From contig JAFTNW010000002.1 in assembly GCA_017451695.1 (NCBI GenBank), forward strand, positions 1-40,771: a DNA stretch of 40,771 nucleotides. The letters are read 5' to 3'. The notes beneath the pieces were generated by a model. It searched no databases. It was not told the DNA's origin and was given only the letters and a program-made list of their open reading frames with translations. Within the stretch, counting starts at the first letter, position 1, and every line of letters begins with the position of its first letter. The translations under genes and the position numbers were made by a program. This DNA is from Bacteroidaceae bacterium. GTDB taxonomy: Bacteria; Bacteroidota; Bacteroidia; Bacteroidales; Bacteroidaceae. Shown here one piece after another: positions 8,275 through 14,794 of this stretch.

Positions 8275-9819
8275 TTATTTGAATACTCGCAAGCAGTTAT
8301 CGTTGGGGCGGCGTATGTGCAGGCTGTTTGCAAGCTCGGGTGCCATTATGTTGGCCGGTGTAAAGTCGTTAATCACCTGTGGCTCTATCCCTGCACCATA
8401 AATAATCATGGGGAAGGTTGCAGGGCTGCGGCGCACAAGGTTGCTTGCCTCTATAACATCCTTTGCCATTTTCCAGCCGGGCATCAGGCGCAACCATATA
8501 TCGCCCGAGCATTTTGCGTTGTAACCGTTCTTCACATATTGCAGTTCGGGGCTCAGCATGCCGCCCAATCGGTATATTGTAAATACATCCTCCACACCAT
8601 CTATCGATTTAAGGAACTCCACGGCATGTGCCACCAAATCCACCTTGTTCAGTTGCAGTTGCTCCATTGTCTTGCGGTTAAGGTATATCTCGGAATTGAA
8701 GAATCCATCGATATATTCACCCTTGCCAAACAGCGCGCTTAAATATACGTTGAGCAGGGCTTTCACGCGGTCCATGTGCACGGTGCCCGACGGCAGGCGA
8801 TATTTTTCGTCGTTGGAATCGTCTTCTACCACATAGCCGGTGGAGGCGAGCGATATTATCACATTCTCCAGCCCTATCCGGCGGTCAATCTCCTTCAACA
8901 GGTCGGCAATGTTCTTGTCGAGGCGGGTGTATATGTCCTGTATCTCAATGGGGCGGTCCTCCATGGATACATGGTTGTAGTTGCCCGCATAGTAGGTTAC
9001 CGAGAGCATGTCGGTTATATTATCCATTCCCATATCGCCACTGCGCAGGCAGGCAATTGCCATTTCGTTTATCTCGTCGTTCATGCATGCGCCGGTTTTG
9101 TATGAACGTATATCGTCCTTGCCGTTGAAAGAGTATGAGAACTCTTTTGGGGCTTTATCGCCAAAATTGTTGTATAGCTCGGCCGGGAACATTGGGGTCC
9201 ACTTGCTGTTGCGCCCCACAACCTCCTTGTTCATGTTGGCAGCCCATTCGGGGAACAGCCCGTAGTACGATGAACTGCACCAATAACCGGTGTCGTCGTT
9301 CTTCCACAATACTACATCGGCGGCATGCCCACCCTGCATCACTGCCGCATCGCAATCGGGGGCAATCACACATATCTGTGCTTTACCGCGTGTGGCACGT
9401 TTAATCTCATCGGCAAGGGCTATGGCTTTGAGTTTCACGGGCGATACTCGGTCGTTGGTATATAATCCCTGTTGCTTGCTGTCGTCGGTGCAGTTTACAA
9501 GGTTGAGCGAGTTTCGGTCGAGCCACCTTTCTCCCACAATGCCATGTGTATAGGGATTTGTTCCGGTAACAAGCGTTGCTGTTGCCGATGCACGGTCGAT
9601 ATTCTCAAAGGCATAGTAGCTGTTGGGATATACACGCCCGCCTGCCAACAGACGTTTGAATCCATCGGGGGTGTATAGCTCCTCAAATTCATACATGAAA
9701 TCGCTGCGTAGTTGGTCTATTGTTATGGTAACCAACAGCTTGGGCGATTCTATCTTTTTTTGTGCAAGAAACTGCAAGGGCAGTAACGCCAGCAGTATCA
9801 ATAAAGGCTTAATTCGCAT
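8275..9819 (-). CDS. alkaline-phosphatase-fold protein, probably catalytically degenerate
   Basis: The 514-residue protein has a signal peptide (cut near Gln20) and belongs to the alkaline phosphatase superfamily, PafA/type-I phosphodiesterase branch. Supporting marks are TITIDQLRSD with the first metal-ligand Asp (D35), VTGTNPYTHGIVG (85-97), the helix IQDIYTRLDKNIADLL and the C-terminal FPMIIYGAGI. Active relatives carry S-x-x-D-x-x-G-H, A-D-H-G and an H-V-P motif. Here these read YAGNYNH (277-283), ASTGY (325-329) and ATFPMIIYG, so several metal ligands appear lost. I infer a binding or scaffold role, or very altered chemistry. Its start overlaps the end of the DUF4105 gene by 22 bp, so the two are probably made together. 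Confidence 0.75.
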   Translation of the reverse strand: MRIKPLLILLALLPLQFLAQKKIESPKLLVTITIDQLRSDFMYEFEELYTPDGFKRLLAGGRVYPNSYYAFENIDRASATATLVTGTNPYTHGIVGERWLDRNSLNLVNCTDDSKQQGLYTNDRVSPVKLKAIALADEIKRATRGKAQICVIAPDCDAAVMQGGHAADVVLWKNDDTGYWCSSSYYGLFPEWAANMNKEVVGRNSKWTPMFPAELYNNFGDKAPKEFSYSFNGKDDIRSYKTGACMNDEINEMAIACLRSGDMGMDNITDMLSVTYYAGNYNHVSMEDRPIEIQDIYTRLDKNIADLLKEIDRRIGLENVIISLASTGYVVEDDSNDEKYRLPSGTVHMDRVKALLNVYLSALFGKGEYIDGFFNSEIYLNRKTMEQLQLNKVDLVAHAVEFLKSIDGVEDVFTIYRLGGMLSPELQYVKNGYNAKCSGDIWLRLMPGWKMAKDVIEASNLVRRSPATFPMIIYGAGIEPQVINDFTPANIMAPELANSLHIRRPNDNCLRVFK

Positions 9820-10988
9820 ATTCTTTTACGGTATATGTGGAAGATTGAACGTACAAGTATTGTTATGGCAAATATAAAAACGGGTGCAGGGTAGTACTGC
9901 GGTACAAACGGTGCAGTGGCTATAAATATTGCTACCATTGCAACGGGTGCCCACATATATGCGGGGTGCTTACGTTTTATGCAGCAATATATATGTATGG
10001 GGATGAGCAACAGGGGTAGCGGGTTTAGCAAAATAAGCAGATAGTTGTTGCCCACGGCAGGGTGCAGCGAGCATGTTGCCATGAACAGGAGTATAACTCC
10101 CGCCACACCTTGCACACCGTAAAGGAGAATGTCGTACAGCCAGAAAATCCTGCCGCTGCGCACCTCGCACAGCATTATTATCATTGTAAACAATAAAAGC
10201 AACAGCGCGCAGTTGAATGGTGTAAGGTGGTTGATGCTCTTTTCACGTTCTGTTGGCAACAGCAGTTCCTGTTGCTCGCTCACAAGCGGCATGGTGCCGT
10301 CTGTTCCGCTTATCTGCGCTGTGGCAAAATCGTTCATCAGGTTGCAGGGGAGGAATTGTAACACCTCGCGTGTGGCGGGTGCATCAACATCGGCACCAAG
10401 CAACAGATTTATGCCGAACTCGCTCCATGGCTGCACATTGGTATATTGGGAAAGCGCCTCGCGTATGGTTGATGCTTGCATATCGTTGTTATATGCAACG
10501 CTGTCGGTTGGTGCAAGCTGCTCAAAAATCCTATCCCTTATTTTTGTGGTGCAGTTGTTGTAAAAGTAGTTATATCTGTAAACCCTGTTTTTTAATTGGC
10601 AGTTGATGGCAAGGGCATTGAACAGCTGCTCTTTCTGCACGGAATCGAGCTGTATAACCTGTTCCGTAACCCCTGAACCGCGCATGCTATACTCTGCGAT
10701 GAAGCTGTCGTAGTCCACGGCACCCACCATGTAATCGGTCTCTCCAAGAATAAATCTCCACACGAAATTGGGAGCCGAGAAACTGAAATAACCATAGTTG
10801 AAAACCGCGTCTATGCCTCTGTCGGGGTTGGAGTAGCGCAATGCGGTGTGCCCGAACAGCTCGTAAACCTCGTTGCCGGGGGAGCAGGTGAGGAGGCTCA
10901 CTCTGGCGTTATCGGCACGTGCAGGCTGCAGTGCCATGGCGGCCATAAGGGCGATGGTGAAGAGGAGTTTGATATATCTGTTTTTCAT
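9798..10988 (-). CDS. DUF4105/Lnb-like periplasmic cysteine-enzyme domain with membrane tail
   Basis: The 396-residue protein has a signal peptide ending near ARA/DN, then a DUF4105 domain related to the N-terminal domain of lipoprotein N-acyltransferase Lnb. The likely catalytic pair is visible: His47 in ELFGHTALRY and Cys146 in YFYNNCTTKIRD. Four or five membrane helices fill the C-terminal third (from about residue 245). A role in lipoprotein or lipid acyl chemistry is possible by homology only. I prefer the ATG at 10988 to an in-frame ATG at 11021, because it starts exactly at the signal peptide (MKNRYIKLLF) and the upstream one would precede the -7 box. Confidence 0.8.
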   Translation of the reverse strand: MKNRYIKLLFTIALMAAMALQPARADNARVSLLTCSPGNEVYELFGHTALRYSNPDRGIDAVFNYGYFSFSAPNFVWRFILGETDYMVGAVDYDSFIAEYSMRGSGVTEQVIQLDSVQKEQLFNALAINCQLKNRVYRYNYFYNNCTTKIRDRIFEQLAPTDSVAYNNDMQASTIREALSQYTNVQPWSEFGINLLLGADVDAPATREVLQFLPCNLMNDFATAQISGTDGTMPLVSEQQELLLPTEREKSINHLTPFNCALLLLLFTMIIMLCEVRSGRIFWLYDILLYGVQGVAGVILLFMATCSLHPAVGNNYLLILLNPLPLLLIPIHIYCCIKRKHPAYMWAPVAMVAIFIATAPFVPQYYPAPVFIFAITILVRSIFHIYRKRICELSLY

Positions 10989-11007
10989 TGTTTCCTGTTT
11001 TCGCTCG

Positions 11008-11015
11008 CGAAGATA
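11008..11015 (-). promoter_or_regulatory. -7 box for the DUF4105-phosphatase pair
   Basis: Minus-strand TATCTTCG differs from TAnnTTTG at one base. The same variant recurs before other genes here (25136, 38416). It is 20 bp upstream of the preferred ATG at 10988, implying a very short leader. Confidence 0.5.
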
Positions 11016-11050
11016 CAACATTTTTTGCTATCTTGTGTAAAAAGGTATAA

Positions 11051-11086
11051 AAACAAAAACGGCAGCGTTTCGCAACGCCACCGTTT
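11051..11086 (-). terminator. hairpin terminator, leftward
   Basis: A two-part stem (6 bp 11057-11062 with 11081-11086, then 5 bp 11065-11069 with 11074-11078) is followed on the minus strand by a U-rich tract. It would stop leftward transcription before the DUF4105 promoter. A second 9-bp hairpin sits beside it. Confidence 0.6.
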
Positions 11087-11089
11087 AGG

Positions 11090-11111
11090 GATACCGAACG
11101 CTTTCGGTGTC
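11090..11111. repeat. 9-bp hairpin beside the terminator
   Basis: The arms 11090-11098 and 11103-11111 pair over 9 bp (one G-T) with a 4-base loop. No U-run. It may assist the neighbouring terminator. Confidence 0.4.
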
Positions 11112-11183
11112 TCTTAACTATTCAACTTGATATTAACTTATCTTGCGATAAGTCCTTTCACTTTTTTAGCTCGTGGGGCACAA

Positions 11184-11214
11184 AAAAAAGTGGTAGCGCT
11201 GCTACCACTTTTTT
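11184..11214. terminator. bidirectional intrinsic terminator
   Basis: A 14-bp perfect inverted repeat (11184-11197 with 11201-11214) has a GC-rich core, a 3-base loop and runs of A and T on the two sides. It ends the leftward unit containing the small peptide gene, immediately beyond the displaced 'LWSK-stop' copy at 11219. Confidence 0.85.
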
Positions 11215-11218
11215 GTAA

Positions 11219-11342
11219 TTACTTGCTCCACAAGTTGTTCCATTGATAGCCCTCGCTATCGCGTCCCGCGTGGCACAAACTCTGTCTGTGCTTCACGCGA
11301 CTTATCGCTGCTCGTGCTATCGATAGTGTAATTTGTGGTCTA
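11219..11342 (-). repeat. structured element A, directly after the small-peptide stop codon
   Basis: This 124-bp unit begins right after the stop of the 58-residue peptide gene. Its core, 11259-11323, aligns without gaps over 65 bases with 11660-11724 (43 identical). The core folds as a 6-bp stem (11267-11272 with 11294-11299), a 2-base bulge and a 5-bp stem (11273-11277 with 11287-11291) under a 9-base loop, enclosed by GATAGC/GCTATC (11245-11250 with 11316-11321). Its far end (11219-11245) repeats the host gene's end: 18 of 27 bases match and both copies translate to xWxNLWSK-stop. The strand is inferred from the host gene. Confidence 0.6.
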
Positions 11343-11362
11343 TTATTTAGACCACAAATTAC
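11328..11362 (-). repeat. 14-bp inverted repeat spanning the small-peptide stop codon
   Basis: The arms 11328-11341 and 11349-11362 are perfect inverted repeats. The 7-base loop (11342-11348) contains the TAA stop codon. One arm codes for the peptide's last residues (NLWS); the other is the start of element A. No U-run follows, so it is not a standard terminator. Confidence 0.75.
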
Positions 11363-11519
11363 CCCATTCACCACGATGGGTGTTACCGAGCTGGCCACCG
11401 GGCTGTGTTGTATCTACTTCCTTATCGTTGTCATTGTTAAGGGGGATTGAACCATCCATTACAGCCTCTGTCATTACATTTACCTCGTCTGTGAGAGGTG
11501 ATACATAAGTTTTCTTCAT
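11343..11519 (-). CDS. orphan 58-residue peptide (MKKTYVSPLTDEV...NLWSK)
   Basis: The peptide begins MKKTYVSPLTDEV, has a central MDGSIPLNND segment, an acidic middle, a QPGGQLG turn and an aromatic-basic end (EWGNLWSK). No signal peptide or membrane segment is visible. Small proteins starting MKKxYxxP with an 'xxGSIP'-like middle are, to my recollection, frequent orphan genes in Bacteroidales; their function is not known to me. I chose the ATG at 11519 because the in-frame start at 11591 would run through the REP-like hairpin at 11564-11604. The gene lies 214 bp downstream of the 745-residue secreted protein on the same strand and is followed by element A and a strong terminator. A peptide precursor role is conceivable but unsupported. 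Confidence 0.65.
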   Translation of the reverse strand: MKKTYVSPLTDEVNVMTEAVMDGSIPLNNDNDKEVDTTQPGGQLGNTHRGEWGNLWSK

Positions 11520-11563
11520 ATCGTTTAATAATTTTATATATTCGTTATTGTTTTGGTTTCTAC

Positions 11564-11604
11564 CCTTCGCTTTGCTTTGCCAGAATGACAAAGCAAAGCG
11601 AAGG
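11564..11604. repeat. REP-like 15-bp perfect hairpin upstream of the small peptide
   Basis: The arms 11564-11578 and 11590-11604 are perfect over 15 bp. The 11-base loop reads GCCAGAATGAC, reminiscent of 'GTCATTCTG' intergenic elements (compare 14333). It lies about 45 bp before the peptide start. Lacking a U-run, it is more likely a mobile or REP-type palindrome than a terminator. Confidence 0.65.
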
Positions 11605-11625
11605 AGAAATCAGTTCGTCTATCAA

Positions 11626-11729
11626 TTATTTACTTAACAACTTTGACAACGCCGCCTTTTCGCAACCCACGCGGGTCAAACTACGCCTGCCCATCGCGTG
11701 ACTATTTGCTGTCGGCGTTATCGAACTTG
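11626..11729 (-). repeat. structured element B, directly after the 745-residue protein's stop codon
   Basis: This 104-bp unit follows the stop of the large secreted-protein gene. Its core (11660-11724) aligns gap-free with element A's core. Its outer stem (11645-11654 with 11714-11723) pairs 9 of 10 bases. Its far end (11626-11644) is an exact 19-bp direct copy of 11730-11748, which encodes the host protein's last residues, the stop and a few bases beyond. Compared with A, three inner stem pairs change as pairs (G-C to A-T, T-A to C-G, C-G to G-C), which points to a conserved fold. Confidence 0.6.
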
Positions 11730-11747
11730 TTATTTACTTAACAACTT
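11724..11747 (-). repeat. inverted repeat spanning the stop codon of the 745-residue protein
   Basis: The arms 11724-11732 and 11739-11747 pair at 8 of 9 positions. The 6-base loop (11733-11738) contains the TAA stop codon (11736-11734 on the minus strand). This mirrors the arrangement at 11328-11362. Confidence 0.55.
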
Positions 11748-13971
11748 TTTTACCATTGACAATGTAGATGCCGGGTACAGTGATAGCCTTAACCTCGCGA
11801 CCTGTGATGTCGTAGATTTTGCCATTCTGTGCGCCCTCTGCCTCAACACCCTCGATGCCTGTTGTGCCGGCCCAATCGAAGTTGAATGAGTAGCTTAGAG
11901 CCTGGTTGCCTTCGCTTGCAACCATATATACCTTGTTGGCATTGTTAAGGAATGCTGTGTTATCCAACTGGTTCTTTGCTGTCTTGTAAAGGCCAACACC
12001 ATTTGCGCCGTTAGCAAGAACGTATGCATCTGCAACAACATATTGGTTGGCAATAGAACCACGGAGCAGGTTGCTCTCGGGTGTAGTGCCGGCTGTTTCT
12101 GTGTAAGCAAATGTGTATTCGCTCTTTTCTGTGTTTGTTCTCTTCAAAATTACAGGAGTTGCAGCAGGGATAACATTGGTTACAGGTGCAAGCAAAGCCC
12201 AACCTTGGAGACCGCTAACAACATACGCCTCAACGCCCTCGGGGATAGCTACTTTGTAGCCAAGGTGCAATGTTGCATAGTCAGCAACAAAATTAACGGT
12301 GTGTGAAAGGGTTGTTGTGTCGAACTCGTCAAAAGAGATAGTGATAGTACCATTGGTTGCATCCAAACGGTTGCTGCCATCGCTCCAAACATAGAAGCGG
12401 GCGGTGTATGTACCGGCCTCGGGTACGTTTACAGTGTAAACATTACCTTCAGAGTTGTTGCCTGTAGAACCGCTATGGTAATCGCCAGCAATAACATTGC
12501 TATTTGCATCTACAATCTCAAAGCCAAGAGTCTTGAGAGCGCAGTTACCACTTGTGTATTGGAATTTTGTGGTAATAACGCGTGCGCCGGTAGCCTCAAT
12601 CTCTGCTGTTGCGTAACGAACCTCAGCACCATTGGCACCGGTGTTTATAGCTGTTGATGTGTAGTCGGGAACAGCAACTGCATCGCCCCACCATGCGCTA
12701 TTAGCAGCAGTCCAATTGATAGTAATGTCATCTTGAACTTTGGGTGTTGGGAACTCACATTCATGTATGTTTGCAAGAGCTGCCGTAACAGCCTCGTCGT
12801 TAAGTGTGCCCACCAATTCCAAACGAGACTGGTTGCCTGCGTCGTTCAAATCGTTCCAGAATGTAATTACAGCAGGGTCATATCCGTTAGATACTCCCAT
12901 ATGGTTATATGAGTCCTCTCCTGCAACCAATGCAACAACCCAATTGAATGTGCCATTGGTGCTTGCCAAAAGAGTTGCAGCTTGTGTGGGAATCTCTGTA
13001 AGAGTGGTACCATTTCCGCTTTTGCTTGCAAATTTAGCATCGGCAACGCTATAGAGATAATAGCTATCGGTATCAGCCGATTTAATAAGTGCAAACTGCT
13101 GTGCAGTAGATGTTACATCAGCGCTGATACCAGCCTTCTGTGTACCTGTGATTGCAGAACCATTGCTCACCCAGTTACCACGGCCATTTGACTCAATAGC
13201 AAAGATAAGACTGTTGCTCAAATCTTCCATGCTTACCAAATATTTTGCATTGTTGGTAGCATTGTTGATTGCAGTGATTTTCTCACGGAATGTGGTGGCA
13301 TCAGCGTCGCTAATGGTGTTGTCTGTTATTGTGAGTGCGTTGTAAGCGGTTTCTGCGTCTGTAAGTGCAGTGTTAATTGCTGCAATCTTTTCAGCTGTTG
13401 CCAGGTTCTTCTCAACAACTGCTTGTGCCGCAGCTTTTGCTGCATCGTACTCTGTGTTGATGACGTCCATTGAAACTATTGAAAACTCTGATGCATCAAC
13501 AGTTTCGAATGTCCATGTTACGATGTTCTGGTGTCCTTCACCTGCATCGCAGAAGGGGTGTGCTGTGCCATTGTCAGCAGGGATGTCTTCTACCTTGAAA
13601 TAGCTGTTACCATTCTTCAAATAATAGCCATCGCCTGTGCTGCTCAATGTAATTACGCTTTTTGAACCGGTGTTATTGGCGTCAAGACACCAACCACGAC
13701 ATACAAGGTAGTAACCCGATTTTGATATCAAATAATACTGATTTTCTGTGCCGGTTGACTCTAAATACCAAACCTGGTCGGCATTTCCTTCAGCTTTTTC
13801 TATTACGGGAACAGTACCAAAAGCTCCATTACTGTTTCCATTGTAAGATGTAATGGTAAGATACTTGCTGCGTGTGTTGTCCATAATGCGGTACATTTGT
13901 CCCTCGACAACTTGCGCCCATGTTGTTACTGCAAATAGCAGCATCAACATCATTGATGTAAATTTTCTCAT
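11734..13971 (-). CDS. large secreted protein with ricin-like, helical and jelly-roll regions and C-terminal sorting-like tail
   Basis: The 745-residue protein has a signal peptide (MRKFTSMMLMLLFAVTTWAQ). The first 150 mature residues look beta-trefoil/ricin-like (YRIMDNTRSKYLTITSYNG, DQVWYLES). A helical FIVAR-like stretch lies at about 170-250 (EYDAAKAAAQAVVEKNLATA). Then come a second trefoil-like segment, a region resembling a carbohydrate-binding jelly roll (about 420-550, YTARFYVWSDGSNRLDATNG) and a C-terminal module seen in many Bacteroidales exported proteins. The end, GKIYDITGREVKAITVPGIY then IVNGKKVVK, is type IX-sorting-like, though such tails also occur in species without that system. 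It probably binds glycans at the cell surface; no catalytic domain is recognised. Structured element B follows the stop codon at once. Confidence 0.75.
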   Translation of the reverse strand: MRKFTSMMLMLLFAVTTWAQVVEGQMYRIMDNTRSKYLTITSYNGNSNGAFGTVPVIEKAEGNADQVWYLESTGTENQYYLISKSGYYLVCRGWCLDANNTGSKSVITLSSTGDGYYLKNGNSYFKVEDIPADNGTAHPFCDAGEGHQNIVTWTFETVDASEFSIVSMDVINTEYDAAKAAAQAVVEKNLATAEKIAAINTALTDAETAYNALTITDNTISDADATTFREKITAINNATNNAKYLVSMEDLSNSLIFAIESNGRGNWVSNGSAITGTQKAGISADVTSTAQQFALIKSADTDSYYLYSVADAKFASKSGNGTTLTEIPTQAATLLASTNGTFNWVVALVAGEDSYNHMGVSNGYDPAVITFWNDLNDAGNQSRLELVGTLNDEAVTAALANIHECEFPTPKVQDDITINWTAANSAWWGDAVAVPDYTSTAINTGANGAEVRYATAEIEATGARVITTKFQYTSGNCALKTLGFEIVDANSNVIAGDYHSGSTGNNSEGNVYTVNVPEAGTYTARFYVWSDGSNRLDATNGTITISFDEFDTTTLSHTVNFVADYATLHLGYKVAIPEGVEAYVVSGLQGWALLAPVTNVIPAATPVILKRTNTEKSEYTFAYTETAGTTPESNLLRGSIANQYVVADAYVLANGANGVGLYKTAKNQLDNTAFLNNANKVYMVASEGNQALSYSFNFDWAGTTGIEGVEAEGAQNGKIYDITGREVKAITVPGIYIVNGKKVVK

Positions 13972-14122
13972 AAAGTTAAAATAATTTATTTATAAATAAA
14001 GGTAATTTTCGGTTCTTGCGCTTATTGCGTGGCTATCACTTTTTTGTTTTGTAAAAGTTATTTATTTGCATTTATGTATGTGTGTATCAATAGTAAAAGA
14101 TGGTGTCTGCAAAAGCGGTGCG

Positions 14123-14130
14123 CAAATTTA
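14123..14130 (-). promoter_or_regulatory. -7 box for the 745-residue secreted protein
   Basis: Minus-strand TAAATTTG matches TAnnTTTG exactly, about 150 bp before the ATG, leaving a long AT-rich leader. No good -33 box was found. The 498-bp gene-free stretch 13972-14469 holds this promoter, the terminator at 14243 and the REP-like element at 14333. Confidence 0.5.
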
Positions 14131-14242
14131 CTAATAATAGGTGTGAAACTATTCTCTTTAATATTAAAATATGTTAAATTTTGAAAGATTTATAAAATCT
14201 GTTCTTTTTGTGGGTTGTATTAAGAGTTATTCTTTTTACATG

Positions 14243-14286
14243 ATAAAACCCGCCCAATGGACACAAATCCAAAGGGCGGGTTTTAT
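14243..14286 (-). terminator. terminator of the RND efflux operon
   Basis: A 13-bp perfect inverted repeat (14243-14255 with 14274-14286) has a C/G-rich core (CCCGCCC) and A/T-rich outer arms, giving a U-tract on the minus strand. It stops the operon that ends with the PII-like gene. Confidence 0.85.
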
Positions 14287-14332
14287 TATTAAATAAGGTC
14301 AGTTCGATATAAACTTAAGCAAACCGTGATTT

Positions 14333-14413
14333 TGTCATTCTGACGACTGAAAGGAGGAAGAATCTCAAAAATATCGCGAAATCAGAGATCCTTCACATCC
14401 GTTCAGGATGAAC
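14333..14413. repeat. REP-like imperfect intergenic palindrome
   Basis: The left arm begins GTCATTCTGACGACTG and runs to GAAGAATCTC. The right arm is its imperfect reverse (GAGATCCTTCACATCCGTTC then AGGATGAAC). This is the form of the 'GTCATTCTGA...AGATCCTTC...CAGGATGAC' palindromes seen between genes in many bacteria, probably short non-autonomous mobile repeats. Confidence 0.6.
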
Positions 14414-14469
14414 AGATACGCTAAATATCGTACGAATTGTTATATCGAATTCAGGTTAAATAAGGTTTA

Positions 14470-14763
14470 TCAATACTGTTGCTCTATGTTCCACACAAAG
14501 GCACGCAGGCCTAATTGTGGTGTCTCTTTATCGATTGCCTCAATATCTTTCAGAATGTTGGGCACTTTGCTGTCCTCTACGATTGTGATTATTGAACCAC
14601 ACATCGAGGGCCATGCATGTGAGCCATAGTGTGGGTCTCCGTCTTTAGAGCCACGGCCCTGCATTTGGTCAAAGAATGAATAGCCTCTGCAACTGTTGTG
14701 TGTGAGCATGTTCACAATCTTGTCCTTGTGCGATATATCGAATGTAATGAATATACTTTTCAT
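14470..14763 (-). CDS. small PII-like (DUF3240-type) protein at the end of the RND operon
   Basis: The 97-residue protein has the beta-alpha-beta start of PII-fold proteins (MKSIFITFDISHKDKIVNML). A long loop follows (about 27-50, with GYSFFDQMQGRGSKDGDPHY), then SIITIVEDSKVPNILKDIEA and a final strand. Small PII-like proteins beside RND pump genes (DUF3240, next to CusA) are the closest parallel I can name. It starts 31 bp after the pump gene, so it belongs to the operon and may sense a ligand or bind the pump. Cys26, Cys52 and several His are possible metal ligands; this is inference. Confidence 0.65.
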   Translation of the reverse strand: MKSIFITFDISHKDKIVNMLTHNSCRGYSFFDQMQGRGSKDGDPHYGSHAWPSMCGSIITIVEDSKVPNILKDIEAIDKETPQLGLRAFVWNIEQQY

Positions 14764-14794
14764 AATTATTCTTGCTTTACATTGTTAAGGGCTG

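Noticed and set aside
11520..11591. 24-residue extension of the small peptide
   Set aside because: It would be translated from one arm of the 11564-11604 hairpin; the MKKTYVSP start is the natural beginning of the peptide.
11219..11748. Integron attC sites or DGR hairpins for elements A and B
   Set aside because: The conserved R-Y-Y-Y-A-A-C and G-T-T-R-R-R-Y ends are missing, and there is no integrase, reverse transcriptase or template repeat in the window.
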